64,000 nucleotides of DNA, from the NCBI RefSeq assembly GCF_014650075.1, contig NZ_BMUG01000010.1:310001-374000 (forward strand), given 5' to 3'. Both the position numbers and the translations under genes were made by a program. Below, one piece after another: positions 45,064 through 53,559 of the stretch; within the stretch, counting starts at the first letter, position 1, and each line of letters opens with the position of its first letter. The notes under the pieces are model-generated. The model searched no databases, was not told the origin of the DNA, and saw only the letters and a list, made by a program, of their open reading frames with translations. Origin of the DNA: Streptomyces microflavus. GTDB taxonomy: Bacteria; Actinomycetota; Actinomycetes; Streptomycetales; Streptomycetaceae.

Positions 45064-46044
45064 CTAGGCCGCCGTCGCCGTCGGCTCGTTCCGGCAGCCA
45101 CGGCAGTGGCCCGGCGCCGTGGCGCGGAACGCACGGTCGCAGCCATCGCAGTTCTGGAGGGGGATGACCAGCGTGCGGCGGACCGGGGCGAGCTCCTGGG
45201 CGCCGGGGAGCGGCGGTGGCAGCAGCACGGTGAGGCGGTGCTTGACGATCTTCGCCGGGTGCTTGGGAGGCTGCGGGAGCTCGGTCGTCAGAGCGTGGCG
45301 GATGGTGTCGGGGTGCGCGTCCCGCTCCAGCCAGGCGGCCACACCGGGGACCAGCGCCTCGACGTCATCCTCGGACAGCACCAGCTCCTTCGCGTGACTC
45401 CGCAGCCCGGCGAGGATCGCGGAGGCGGTCTGCCGCAGCTCGGGGGTGAGCTCGCGGGGCCGGGGGAGTGGCCGGCGCGCCGCCTTGGGCGCGGTGCGCG
45501 ACGGTACGCGGACCGGTGGGTGCGATTCCTCCGGTACGGGGGTGGGTTCGGGCGAAGGTGAAGGCGGGGGCGCGGGGGCGGGTGCCACCACCACCGGCAC
45601 GGGTGCAGGTGTCACCAAGGGCGCGGGCACAGACGTCACCAACGGCACGGGCGCCGCCACCATCCCGCCCCGCAGCGCCGCCCCCGGCTGGTTGCAGAAC
45701 ACCGTGCGGGTGACCAGCCGGCCGTTCGCCAGCCTCACGCGGGTCCGGGACAGGTATCCGTGGGCCTCCAGCTCACGCAGGGCGGCGGCGATCCTCGTCT
45801 CGCCCTCGGTGAAGCGGGAGGCGAGCGCCTTGATGCCGACCTCGGACCCGGTGGGCATCGATTGGATGTGGACGCCGATGCCGATCGCGACGAGGGAGAG
45901 CTCGGCGTGCTGCGCGAGGTGGTTGCCGACGATTGTGAACCGGCTCGTGTGCGGGATCGCGAGGTGGATCACGCCGGAGGGCGGGAGGGGCCCGGGGAGT
46001 TCTGCCAGGGCGCGGGTGAGGGCGATATCGTGCTGGGTAGCCAT
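45064..46044 (-). CDS. Winged-helix protein with Pro-rich linker and C-terminal zinc ribbon
   Basis: 326 residues. The N-terminal third contains a helix-turn-helix/winged helix (VGIKALASRFTEGETRIAAA, LRELEAHGYLSRTRVRL) like replication-initiator or MarR-type folds. A long Pro/Val/Ala linker (about 125-200) separates it from a helical domain and a C-terminal CDGCDRAF...CRGC motif that could bind zinc. Proteins of this build recur in Streptomyces chromosomes, and I do not know their function. Divergent from the XRE-DUF397 pair; the two share a 384-bp control region. Confidence 0.75.
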   Translation of the reverse strand: MATQHDIALTRALAELPGPLPPSGVIHLAIPHTSRFTIVGNHLAQHAELSLVAIGIGVHIQSMPTGSEVGIKALASRFTEGETRIAAALRELEAHGYLSRTRVRLANGRLVTRTVFCNQPGAALRGGMVAAPVPLVTSVPAPLVTPAPVPVVVAPAPAPPPSPSPEPTPVPEESHPPVRVPSRTAPKAARRPLPRPRELTPELRQTASAILAGLRSHAKELVLSEDDVEALVPGVAAWLERDAHPDTIRHALTTELPQPPKHPAKIVKHRLTVLLPPPLPGAQELAPVRRTLVIPLQNCDGCDRAFRATAPGHCRGCRNEPTATAA

Positions 46045-46329
46045 GGGGAAGCTTTCTCTTCCTTGGTGGTCAGGCCCTCGTTCGGGATTGCCGTCCCGGC
46101 GGGGGCCGTCTCATGTCTGGGGTGTGCTGGTCAGCGTGAGCATATGCCTGCCAACCCGTGCAAAATCCAGCCCAGTTGGCGAATCTCACCCGTGTGAGTG
46201 ACGCGCCCGTCCCGCAGCTGACCACCGGGATCGGGTGGGGTGGGGTTGGGTACTTTCTCTTGGTTCTTTTAAGTACTTGATGTCGTGGCCCGCCAGGTCG
46301 CGGTGAGCCACGATCCGGTGGCCCCTCAC
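46045..46329. other. Divergent control region, AT-rich segment with AAGTACTT
   Basis: Most of the 384-bp gap between the winged-helix gene and the XRE gene. It contains a T-rich patch (about 46251-46280) with GTACTT repeated and a palindromic AAGTACTT (46270-46277). No gene seen. Confidence 0.45.
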
Positions 46330-46354
46330 CGGGTCGTGACGCGTCACGACCCGG
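46329..46354. promoter_or_regulatory. 26-bp perfect palindrome upstream of the XRE gene
   Basis: CCGGGTCGTGACG followed directly by its exact reverse complement, no spacer, 74 bp before the XRE start codon. It is far longer than chance; probably an operator, perhaps autoregulatory. It is not placed as a terminator, since both flanking genes start outward. Confidence 0.7.
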
Positions 46355-46415
46355 CCTGAGCAGCGAGTTCGGGTGGATTTCCGGGGATCCGCCACTCGGT
46401 GCGGCCCGCCGTCCC

Positions 46416-46421
46416 TACGCT
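46416..46421 (+). promoter_or_regulatory. -10 element implying a leaderless mRNA
   Basis: TACGCT 7 nt before ATG 46429 with no Shine-Dalgarno sequence. Confidence 0.45.
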
Positions 46422-46428
46422 GCGCACC

Positions 46429-47283
46429 ATGGCTGACGAAGACGTATCCGAGCCCGATCTCGACCTGGACATCGACCCGGCGGACGATTCGAGCGCGGTG
46501 ATGGCCGCCGTGGGGCGGCAGATCAAACTCTGGCGGGAGGCGGCCGGGCTGCGCGCCGCCGAACTGGGAACGGCGATCGGCTACAGCGAGGATCTCGTCT
46601 ACAAGGTCGAGGGCGGACGACGCATCCCCAAACCGGAGTTCCTGGACGGGACGGACAGAGCTGTGGGCGCGGGCGGCAAGATCTCCGCGATGAAGAAGGA
46701 CGTGGCGGAGGCCCGGTATCCGAAGAAGGTGAAGGACCTCGCCAAGCTCGAACGGGAAGCGGTGGAGCTCGGCGCGTACGGCAATCACAACGTCCACGGG
46801 CTTCTCCAGACCGCTGAATACGCCCGTGTGCTTTACGAGATGCGGCGGCCGGCGTTCGGGCCGGACGAGGTCGAGCGGTATGTCGCCGCACGGATGGCGC
46901 GGCAGGATATCTTCCGGCGGAAGCCGTTGACCATGCTCACCTTCGTCCAGGAGGAGGTGACGATCCGGCGGCCGCTCGGCGGGCGCGCGGTGCTGCGGCG
47001 CCAGCTCGAACACCTTCTGGAGATCGGGCAGTTGCGGAACGTCGAGATCCAGGTGATGCCGACCGACCGGGAGGACCACGCCGGGATGGGCGGTCAGCTC
47101 CAGCTTCTCAAGTTCAAGGACGGAACGGCGGTGGGACACTGGGAAGGGCAGTTGTTCAACCGCCTGACTTTCGACCCCAAGGAGGTTCGGATCCTGGAGC
47201 AGCGGCTCGGCCTCGTCCGGGCTCAGGGTCTCACTCCCCGGGAATCGCTGGCCTTCATCGAGAAAGTACTGGGAGAGACATGA
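46429..47283 (+). CDS. XRE-family regulator with DUF5753 domain
   Basis: 284 residues. After an acidic N-terminus, an XRE helix-turn-helix (residues about 25-80: IKLWREAAGLRAAELGTAIG, YSEDLVYKVEGGRRIPKPE) and a C-terminal DUF5753 domain (about 100-280, with VHGLLQTAEYARVLYE and the late MGGQLQLLKFKDGTAVGHWE). It belongs to the large Streptomyces group of WhiJ/BldB-context regulators that pair with a small DUF397 protein. The next gene, overlapping as ATGA, is exactly that partner. A leaderless transcript is likely. Confidence 0.92.
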   Translation: MADEDVSEPDLDLDIDPADDSSAVMAAVGRQIKLWREAAGLRAAELGTAIGYSEDLVYKVEGGRRIPKPEFLDGTDRAVGAGGKISAMKKDVAEARYPKKVKDLAKLEREAVELGAYGNHNVHGLLQTAEYARVLYEMRRPAFGPDEVERYVAARMARQDIFRRKPLTMLTFVQEEVTIRRPLGGRAVLRRQLEHLLEIGQLRNVEIQVMPTDREDHAGMGGQLQLLKFKDGTAVGHWEGQLFNRLTFDPKEVRILEQRLGLVRAQGLTPRESLAFIEKVLGET

Positions 47284-47486
47284 CGCGCATGACCCCGAGC
47301 GGCGACGCCTCCGCTCTGGAGTGGTTCAAGAGCAGCTACAGCAGCAACGACGGCCCCGAATGCGTCGAGGTTGCCGCCGCCCGCAGCACCGTGCACGTCC
47401 GTGACTCCAAGGACCTCGCCAGGTCACCGCTCGGCTTCACCTCCGCCGCCTGGGCGGACTTCGTCCCGTACGCCTCCGGCGGCTGA
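47280..47486 (+). CDS. DUF397 domain protein
   Basis: 68 residues. ALEWFKSSYSSNDGPECVEV and VHVRDSKDLARSPLGFTSAA are the DUF397 signature. By family, these small acidic proteins are thought to antagonise the neighbouring XRE regulator. Start overlaps the XRE stop (ATGA). Confidence 0.93.
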   Translation: MTRMTPSGDASALEWFKSSYSSNDGPECVEVAAARSTVHVRDSKDLARSPLGFTSAAWADFVPYASGG

Positions 47487-47630
47487 GCACGCCACCCTCG
47501 TACGCTCCGAGCGCGCTCGGCCTCCACGGACGGACGGCCGGGCGCGCTCGCGTGTGCGGCAGCTTCTCAGCCGGAAGCCCTTTGTGGCGGAAACCCTGAC
47601 ACCGGCATCCCCCTTCGGCACACTGAGTGC

Positions 47631-48677
47631 ATGGACGATCACCCGGGGAAGTCGCCGGACCATCTCACGATCAACGTCACCCACCGGGACGACCCGGTCT
47701 TCGAGGTCACCGAGGCGGACGCGTTCGCCTCGGCCCGCAAGTATCCGAACATCGTGGTCCGGGGGCCGCTGTTCGGGCTTGCCGCGCAGCGGCGCGGGGA
47801 GCGGCCGCGCTGGCGGCTGATGGGCGAACTCGACACCGGGTTCCCGCAGATGGCCCGCGACGAGCTGAACTCGCACCTCTGGTTCAAGGCCAAGGACGAA
47901 ACCGAGGACCGGGCCGAGCGGCGGTCGCTGCTGGCGGCCGTGGCCCGGCTGGAGACCGAGCCGGTCAACGAGGTGACGGCGGACGGGGTGCGCTACCGCA
48001 TCGTGCGGGCCGACGAGTTCGCGCGGATCGGTGGCGGGCGCCTGGAGCCGCCCCGGGCCACCGACCCGGACGACGACAGCTGGGACCTGGACGCGCCTGA
48101 GTCCTCCCGCACCAAGGACTTCGTGGTCGACCACGCGGCCGCCGTCGGGCTGGCCGAAGGGATCGACCGGGCCGGGCTGCTGCAGCTCTCCTACACCGCC
48201 GACCGCTTCCCCTATGACGTACGGGCCGATTCCCAGCGGGCGTTGACCACCCACCCGGGCGTCGTCCTCCTCCCGACGACGTTCCGGGTGGTGGAGCGGA
48301 AGGAGCTGTCCTGGTCGATGGTGACCGGGCAGCACGCGACCCCGCAGGCCGCCCGGCGCGCCCTGGTCGACCACCTCACCCGGCCCATGCCGCAGCTCCC
48401 GGACCTGCCGGACATGCCGGAGCTGCCCGCGTGGATGAAGGTGGACGAGAAGGAGCAGGCGATCCACGACCGGGCCGCGAAGAAGTTCATGGCGCGCCGC
48501 AGGCCCAACGAACTCCTGGTGCGGGGGCGTCGGTTCGAGGTCGTGCGGGCCGAGCGTGTGATGCGCATCGGGCCCGACGGACCGGAGGGGCCGCGCCCGT
48601 CCGACACGGACGACTACGGCCCCTCCCAGATCCATCCCTTGATGGACGAGGAGGGGAACATCACCTACGGCACGTAG
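47631..48677 (+). CDS. DUF5954-like protein
   Basis: 348-residue soluble protein. The N-terminal region DPVFEVTEADAFASARKYPN and VVRGPLFGLAAQ matches, from memory, a family named DUF5954 common in Streptomyces. Two similar ~130-residue halves are suggested by VRYRIVRADEFARIGG and RRFEVVRAERVMRIGPDG, so an internal duplication is likely. No catalytic motif seen. Confidence 0.7.
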   Translation: MDDHPGKSPDHLTINVTHRDDPVFEVTEADAFASARKYPNIVVRGPLFGLAAQRRGERPRWRLMGELDTGFPQMARDELNSHLWFKAKDETEDRAERRSLLAAVARLETEPVNEVTADGVRYRIVRADEFARIGGGRLEPPRATDPDDDSWDLDAPESSRTKDFVVDHAAAVGLAEGIDRAGLLQLSYTADRFPYDVRADSQRALTTHPGVVLLPTTFRVVERKELSWSMVTGQHATPQAARRALVDHLTRPMPQLPDLPDMPELPAWMKVDEKEQAIHDRAAKKFMARRRPNELLVRGRRFEVVRAERVMRIGPDGPEGPRPSDTDDYGPSQIHPLMDEEGNITYGT

Positions 48678-48710
48678 GTGATGTTCCCCTCAACAGCGGC
48701 GCGGAGGGCC

Positions 48711-50006
48711 TCAGTTGCCCTTGACCGTAACCTTCTCGTCGTTCTTCAGCTGCTCCACGAGCTGCTTCACCTTCGCCTTGTCCCAGACCAGGTTGCCGTT
48801 GGCGCTGCCGGAGATCGGCATGTTCATCGACGTACCGTCGCCGCCCGTGACGCCCTTCATCGCGAAGAACATGTTGGCCAGCGACCAGAGCGACATGTCC
48901 TTGTCCACGATCAGGGTGTCCAGGCCGGCGCCCATCGTCGGGTAGAGCTTGAACGGGTTGAGGATGGTGGACGGGGTCGCCGTCTGGCCGGCCAGCGCCG
49001 CGAGGAACTTCTGCTGGTTCTTCGTACGGTCCAGGTCGCTGCCCGCGAACGCGTACCGGGTGCGGACGAAGGCCAGGGACTGCTCGCCGTTCAGCGTCTG
49101 CTTGCCCGCCTGGAAGTCGGCCCCGGACTTCTTGTCCTTGAACGCCTTCGGGATGTCCAGCTCGACCCCGCCGATCGCGTCCACGATCTGCGCGAAGCCG
49201 CCGAAGCCGATCTCGACGTAGTGGTCGATGCGCAGCCCGGTGTTGAACTCGACCGTGCGCACCAGGAGTTCGGGGCCGTCCTCGGCGTACGCGGCGTTCA
49301 GCTTCACCTGGCGGCCGGTGCCCTGGAACATCTTGCCGGACTCGGACCCCTTGAAGGAGGGGATCTCCACCTGGGAGTCGCGCGGCAGGGAGACCAGCGT
49401 CGGGCCGCTGGAGCCGTCGTGCAGGATCATCATCGAGTCGGTGCGCTTGCCCTCGGCGGAACCGGTGCGCAGCCGCTTCTTCTCCTCGGCCGACATGCCC
49501 TCGCGGCTGTCGGAGCCGACGATCAGGTAGTTCGTGCCGTCGCCCGCTTCCGGCCGCTCGATGACCTTGGCCAGGTCGACCTCGCGCTTCAGCTTGCCGT
49601 CGGCCCAGAAGTACGTGGAGACGGAGACCACGAGGAGGACGACGACCAGGGTCAGCGCGCCGAGCTTGATCCGGCGGCGCCAGTCCGGGGCCGGGCGCCC
49701 CTGGACGTAACCCGCGTCACCGCCACCGCCACTGCGACCGCCGCCACCACGGCCGCCGCCCGCACCGCCGCCGTAGACCTGGCCGGTGTTGTAGCCGGGC
49801 TCGGGGCTGTTGCCGTAACCGGGCTGGCCGCCCTGGTAGCGGTCGTCGTACCCCTGGCTCTGCGGGGGCACCTGCGGCCTCTGCGGCGGGGCCGGGCGGC
49901 GCTGGATGTGGGGCATCGCCCGGGCGCTCTCGGGCTGAGGGCTGGCACTGCCCTGCCCGTAGCGCTCGCTGCGGTCGCCGGTCCGTCGATCGGGCCAATC
50001 GTTCAT
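48711..50006 (-). CDS. LCP (LytR-CpsA-Psr) family protein 1
   Basis: 431 residues. A Gln/Pro/Gly-rich cytoplasmic N-terminus (to ~110), one membrane helix (LGALTLVVVLLVVSVSTYFW) and an extracellular LCP domain with GSDSREG, KRTDSMMILH, SLPRDSQVEIP and FVRTRYAFAGSDLDRTKNQQ. LCP enzymes transfer lipid-linked glycopolymers to peptidoglycan. All key Asp/Arg positions look intact. No LytR_C extension. First of five LCP genes on this strand. Confidence 0.93.
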   Translation of the reverse strand: MNDWPDRRTGDRSERYGQGSASPQPESARAMPHIQRRPAPPQRPQVPPQSQGYDDRYQGGQPGYGNSPEPGYNTGQVYGGGAGGGRGGGGRSGGGGDAGYVQGRPAPDWRRRIKLGALTLVVVLLVVSVSTYFWADGKLKREVDLAKVIERPEAGDGTNYLIVGSDSREGMSAEEKKRLRTGSAEGKRTDSMMILHDGSSGPTLVSLPRDSQVEIPSFKGSESGKMFQGTGRQVKLNAAYAEDGPELLVRTVEFNTGLRIDHYVEIGFGGFAQIVDAIGGVELDIPKAFKDKKSGADFQAGKQTLNGEQSLAFVRTRYAFAGSDLDRTKNQQKFLAALAGQTATPSTILNPFKLYPTMGAGLDTLIVDKDMSLWSLANMFFAMKGVTGGDGTSMNMPISGSANGNLVWDKAKVKQLVEQLKNDEKVTVKGN

Positions 50007-50110
50007 CCGAACAGTGTGCCGCGCCGACCCACAGCTATTACAGGGTGTAAGGGAAATCGCACCAGGGCTGTTGCGAAGCTGATGCATTCTGCGGGATCCG
50101 GCCCCGCGCA

Positions 50111-50116
50111 TAAGGT
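50111..50116 (+). promoter_or_regulatory. -10 element implying a leaderless mRNA
   Basis: TAAGGT 7 nt before ATG 50124, without a Shine-Dalgarno sequence. Confidence 0.45.
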
Positions 50117-50123
50117 GGACTGT

Positions 50124-50681
50124 ATGACAGATCAGGCCACCCGCTCGGAGCGCTCGGAAGAAGAGATTCCGGGCAAGCCCACCGCCGCGTCCCGGACGAC
50201 CCTCAGCCACATCATGACCGGCAGCGACACCAACCTCCTGGGTACGGTGCACGGTGGCGTGATCATGAAACTGGTCGACGACGCGGCGGGCGCTGTGGCC
50301 GGAAGGCACTCCGGCGGGCCCGCGGTCACCGCGTCGATGGACGAGATGGTCTTCCTGGAGCCGGTCAGGGTCGGTGACCTCGTCCACGTACGCGCCCAGG
50401 TGAACTGGACCGGCCGCTCCTCGATGGAGGTCGGCGTCCGCGTGATGGCCGAGCGCTGGAACGAGTCGACCCCGGCCCAGCAGGTCGGCAGCGCCTATCT
50501 GGTCTTCGCCGCCGTCGACGGGGACGGCAAGCCGCGCCGCGTACCGCCGGTGATCCCCGAGACCGAGCGCGACAAGCGGCGCTACCAGGAGGCGCAGATC
50601 CGGCGCACCCACCGCCTCGCCCGCCGCCGGGCGATCAAGGAGCTGCGGGAGAAGCGCGTGGCCGACGGCATCGACGACTGA
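50124..50681 (+). CDS. Acyl-CoA thioesterase (hotdog fold)
   Basis: 185 residues. A single hotdog domain with LLGTVHGGVIMKLVDDAAG (the active-site Asp/Glu loop of YciA/BACH-type enzymes) and VTASMDEMVFLEPVRVGDLV. Basic helical C-terminal tail (RTHRLARRRAIKELREKR). It hydrolyses acyl-CoAs; chain length is unknown. It sits alone between two LCP genes on the opposite strand. Confidence 0.92.
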   Translation: MTDQATRSERSEEEIPGKPTAASRTTLSHIMTGSDTNLLGTVHGGVIMKLVDDAAGAVAGRHSGGPAVTASMDEMVFLEPVRVGDLVHVRAQVNWTGRSSMEVGVRVMAERWNESTPAQQVGSAYLVFAAVDGDGKPRRVPPVIPETERDKRRYQEAQIRRTHRLARRRAIKELREKRVADGIDD

Positions 50682-50696
50682 GGCCCCGCAGGCGTC

Positions 50697-52205
50697 TTAC
50701 GGGCAGACCACCTCGTCGCCCGTCACCGTGGCGAACTCGCCCGTCTGGTTGCTCTCCGCCCGCACCGGCCGCACCTTCGTGAAGTCCGAGCCGGCCGTCA
50801 CCTCCATCGTGGCGCCCTGCCCCTTCACCGCCCTCAGCTCGCTCCCGGGCAACGCGGCGGCCAGCGACTTCGCCGAACGGTCCCAGCGCGGGTCGTACGT
50901 CACGAGCGTCCGCGCCAGGTCACGCAGCTTGCCGTTGAGCGGAGCGTCGGTGGTGTTGAAGCCGGTCGCGCGCAGGCCCGCGTCCACGTCCTTGCCGAGG
51001 CCGTCCTTCGGGGTCCCGTTGTAGACCTGCACCCGGATCTCCTCCGGCGCCACGTCCACCAGGGTTCCCTGCGCCTGCTTCGGCGCACCCGCCGCGGGCT
51101 TCGGCTTCGCCGGGGCCAGCGGCTTGTCCTCGCGCAGCGCCTGGAACAGCTTCTTCGACTTCGCCGCGTCCCACTGGACCGTGGAGCCGATGCCCTTCAC
51201 CGGGAAGCTCGGATTCCCCACCGGCACGGAGGTGAACTCCGACGAGGCCGGGCTGAAGTCCTTCATCGCCTTGCCGAGCGCCAGCATCTGCTCCGTACCG
51301 AACCCCTCGTCGGCCCGGACCGAGCTCAGCACCGAGGCGGCGACCTGCTGGAACCGCACCGGGTTCAGCAGCACGCCGTTGCTGGTCGCCTCCTTGATCA
51401 GCGCCGCCATGAACTTCTGCTGGCGCTGCATCCGGCCCAGGTCGGAGCCCACGTCGACGTGGCGGGAGCGTACGTACTGAAGCGCCCGGCCACCGTCGAG
51501 CCTGTGGGTGCCGGCGGGCAGGTCCAGACCGGTGTACGAGTCCTTCATCGGCCGGGCCGTACAGATCTGCACCCCGCCCACCGCGTCGACCGTCTTCATG
51601 AAGCTGGTGAAGTCGACCTCCAGATAGTGGTCGACCTTGACGCCCGTCATGTGCTCGACCGTCCGCACGGTCAGCGTCGGCCCGCCCTCCGCGTAGGCGG
51701 CGTTCAGCTTCACCGGGTGGCTGTTGTGCTTCTTGCCGGTCGTGCGGTCCGTGTGGGCGGGGATCTCGGCGTAACTGTCCCGGGGCAGACTCACGACGCT
51801 CGCCCGCTGCTTGTCGGCCGAGAGGTGGACCAGCATGATCGTGTCGGTGCAGTGGCAGGGCGCGCCGCCCAGCTTGTACTTCTGCTTCTCCGCCTTGGTG
51901 ATGGTGTCCCGGCCGTCGGTGCCCACGAGCAGCAGATTCGTGCCGTGCCCGGACTGGGGGCGGTTCTTCATGTCCCTGAACGGGTCGACCCGGCCGATCC
52001 CGCCCTCCAGGTTGCTCACCAGGGCGTGACCGATGCCACCCGCGCCCAGCACCAGCACCGAGAGCCCGGTGGCCACCCGCATGCCCCAGCGCGGCCGCTC
52101 GTCCTGCTTCCGGGAGCGGACCGGCCGTCCACCTTGCGGAGGGCGGCGGCGCGGAGGAGTGGTGCGGGGGCGGGGCTGGCGCTGCGGTGGACGGGGGGCG
52201 GTCAC
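50697..52205 (-). CDS. LCP family protein 2 with LytR_C domain
   Basis: About 502 residues. Basic N-terminus, membrane helix (ATGLSVLVLGAGGIGHAL), LCP domain with GTDGRDT, CTDTIMLVHL, SLPRDSYAEIP and YVRSRHVDVGSDLGRMQRQQ. The C-terminal LytR_C-like segment is IRVQVYNGTPKDGLGKDV. The residue before the TDT motif is Cys rather than Arg/Ser (PCHCTDT), but the Asp is kept. The start is uncertain because a ~30-bp duplication provides several GTGs; GTG 52205 is chosen since GTG 52217 overlaps the GGAGG. Confidence 0.9.
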   Translation of the reverse strand: MTAPRPPQRQPRPRTTPPRRRPPQGGRPVRSRKQDERPRWGMRVATGLSVLVLGAGGIGHALVSNLEGGIGRVDPFRDMKNRPQSGHGTNLLLVGTDGRDTITKAEKQKYKLGGAPCHCTDTIMLVHLSADKQRASVVSLPRDSYAEIPAHTDRTTGKKHNSHPVKLNAAYAEGGPTLTVRTVEHMTGVKVDHYLEVDFTSFMKTVDAVGGVQICTARPMKDSYTGLDLPAGTHRLDGGRALQYVRSRHVDVGSDLGRMQRQQKFMAALIKEATSNGVLLNPVRFQQVAASVLSSVRADEGFGTEQMLALGKAMKDFSPASSEFTSVPVGNPSFPVKGIGSTVQWDAAKSKKLFQALREDKPLAPAKPKPAAGAPKQAQGTLVDVAPEEIRVQVYNGTPKDGLGKDVDAGLRATGFNTTDAPLNGKLRDLARTLVTYDPRWDRSAKSLAAALPGSELRAVKGQGATMEVTAGSDFTKVRPVRAESNQTGEFATVTGDEVVCP

Positions 52206-52257
52206 GGGGGGAGACACCTCCGCGGTGCACGGGGGACGGAGACACCTCTGCGGTGCA
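52203..52257. repeat. Imperfect ~30-bp tandem duplication over the LCP2 start region
   Basis: Copies at 52203-52229 and 52228-52257, both reading on the minus strand as CACCGC(G/A)GAGGTGTCTCC followed by C-rich sequence and CGTG; the ribosome binding site and a GTG are thereby duplicated. Confidence 0.8.
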
Positions 52258-52432
52258 AGGGGACCATCGCACGGTAGGCCCATACGATCTCCGCCCCGGC
52301 CCGCCACCCGGCGGCGCGCGCACCGGTGTCCCCCATTCGCGGTAACGTGGCGGCCGAATCACGCCGCCTCCCGGGGTGCCCGCCCCCTGGGCGCGGAACC
52401 CCTGGCGCCCCCGAGGACCCCCTGAGGACCAC

Positions 52433-53461
52433 ATGTCTGCCGCGCAGTACCCCGCCGTCTCCGTGATCATGCCGGTGCTCAACGAGGAACGCCATCTCAG
52501 GAACTCGGTCCGGCACATCCTGGAGCAGGAGTACGCCGGTGAGATGGAGGTCGTGATCGCGCTCGGCCCCTCCGCCGACCGCACGGACGAGATCGCGGCC
52601 GAGCTGGTCGCCGAGGACCCCCGGGTCCACACGGTCCCGAACCCCACCGGCCGCACCCCCGCCGCCCTCAACGCGGCGATCAAGGCCTCCCGCCACCCCG
52701 TCGTCGTACGCGTCGACGGCCACGGCATGCTCTCCCCGAACTACATCGCGACCGCCGTCCGCCTCCTGGAGGAGACCGGCGCGCAGAACGTCGGCGGCAT
52801 CATGCACGCCGAGGGCGAGAACGCCTGGGAGGACGCCGTCGCCGCCGCGATGACCTCGAAGATCGGCGTCGGCAACGCGGCCTTCCACACCGGCGGCCAG
52901 GCGGGCCCGGCCGAGACCGTGTACCTGGGCGTCTTCCGGCGTGAGGCGCTGGAGCGGGCCGAGGGCTACAACGTGGAGTTCATCCGCGCCCAGGACTGGG
53001 AGCTGAACTTCCGGATCCGCGAGGCCGGCGGGCTGATCTGGTTCTCGCCCGAGCTGAAGGTCCAGTACCGCCCGCGCCCCTCGGTGAAGGCGCTCGCCAA
53101 GCAGTACAAGGACTACGGCCGCTGGCGTCACGTCGTCGCCCGCTACCACTCCGGCTCCATCAACCTGCGCTACCTCGCCCCGCCGACCGCCGTCGTCGCC
53201 ATCGCGGCGGGCCTGGTGGTGGGCGCCGCCGTCACCCCCTGGGCGCTTCTCGTCCCCGGCGGGTACCTGGCAGCGATCGTCGCCGGGTCGCTGCCCGCCG
53301 GCAAGGGGCTCCCGCTGAAGGCCCGCGCGCAGATCCCGGTGGCGCTGGCGACCATGCACATGTGCTGGGGCTTCGGCTTCCTCACCAGCCCGCGCTCCCT
53401 GGCGAAGCGGGTCATCGCGAGCCGCCGCCCGTCGCTGGCGAGCAGCAGCGAGACCGTCTGA
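52433..53461 (+). CDS. Family 2 glycosyltransferase (membrane-associated)
   Basis: 342 residues. GT-A fold with VSVIMPVLNEERHLRNSV, GPSADRTDE and VVRVDGHGMLSPNYI (DxD-like Asp-Gly-His), then QDWELNFRIREAGG in the ED position. C-terminal hydrophobic segments (VVAIAAGLVVGAAVTPWALL) anchor it at the membrane. It resembles ExoA-type transferases acting on lipid-linked sugars. The setting among LCP genes suggests a wall or exopolysaccharide role. A terminator follows at 53492. Confidence 0.9.
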   Translation: MSAAQYPAVSVIMPVLNEERHLRNSVRHILEQEYAGEMEVVIALGPSADRTDEIAAELVAEDPRVHTVPNPTGRTPAALNAAIKASRHPVVVRVDGHGMLSPNYIATAVRLLEETGAQNVGGIMHAEGENAWEDAVAAAMTSKIGVGNAAFHTGGQAGPAETVYLGVFRREALERAEGYNVEFIRAQDWELNFRIREAGGLIWFSPELKVQYRPRPSVKALAKQYKDYGRWRHVVARYHSGSINLRYLAPPTAVVAIAAGLVVGAAVTPWALLVPGGYLAAIVAGSLPAGKGLPLKARAQIPVALATMHMCWGFGFLTSPRSLAKRVIASRRPSLASSSETV

Positions 53462-53491
53462 CCCATTCGGACCCGGTCGTAGTCGTAGAAG

Positions 53492-53520
53492 AGGGCCCCA
53501 CCGCTGACCGGTGGGGCCCT
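53492..53520. terminator. Bidirectional terminator
   Basis: AGGGCCCCACCG paired with its complement around a 5-nt loop, followed by TCGTCCTT, between the convergent glycosyltransferase and LCP3 genes. Confidence 0.9.
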
Positions 53521-53559
53521 TCGTCCTTCGTACGACCTGTTACGGGGTCACGGCACACG

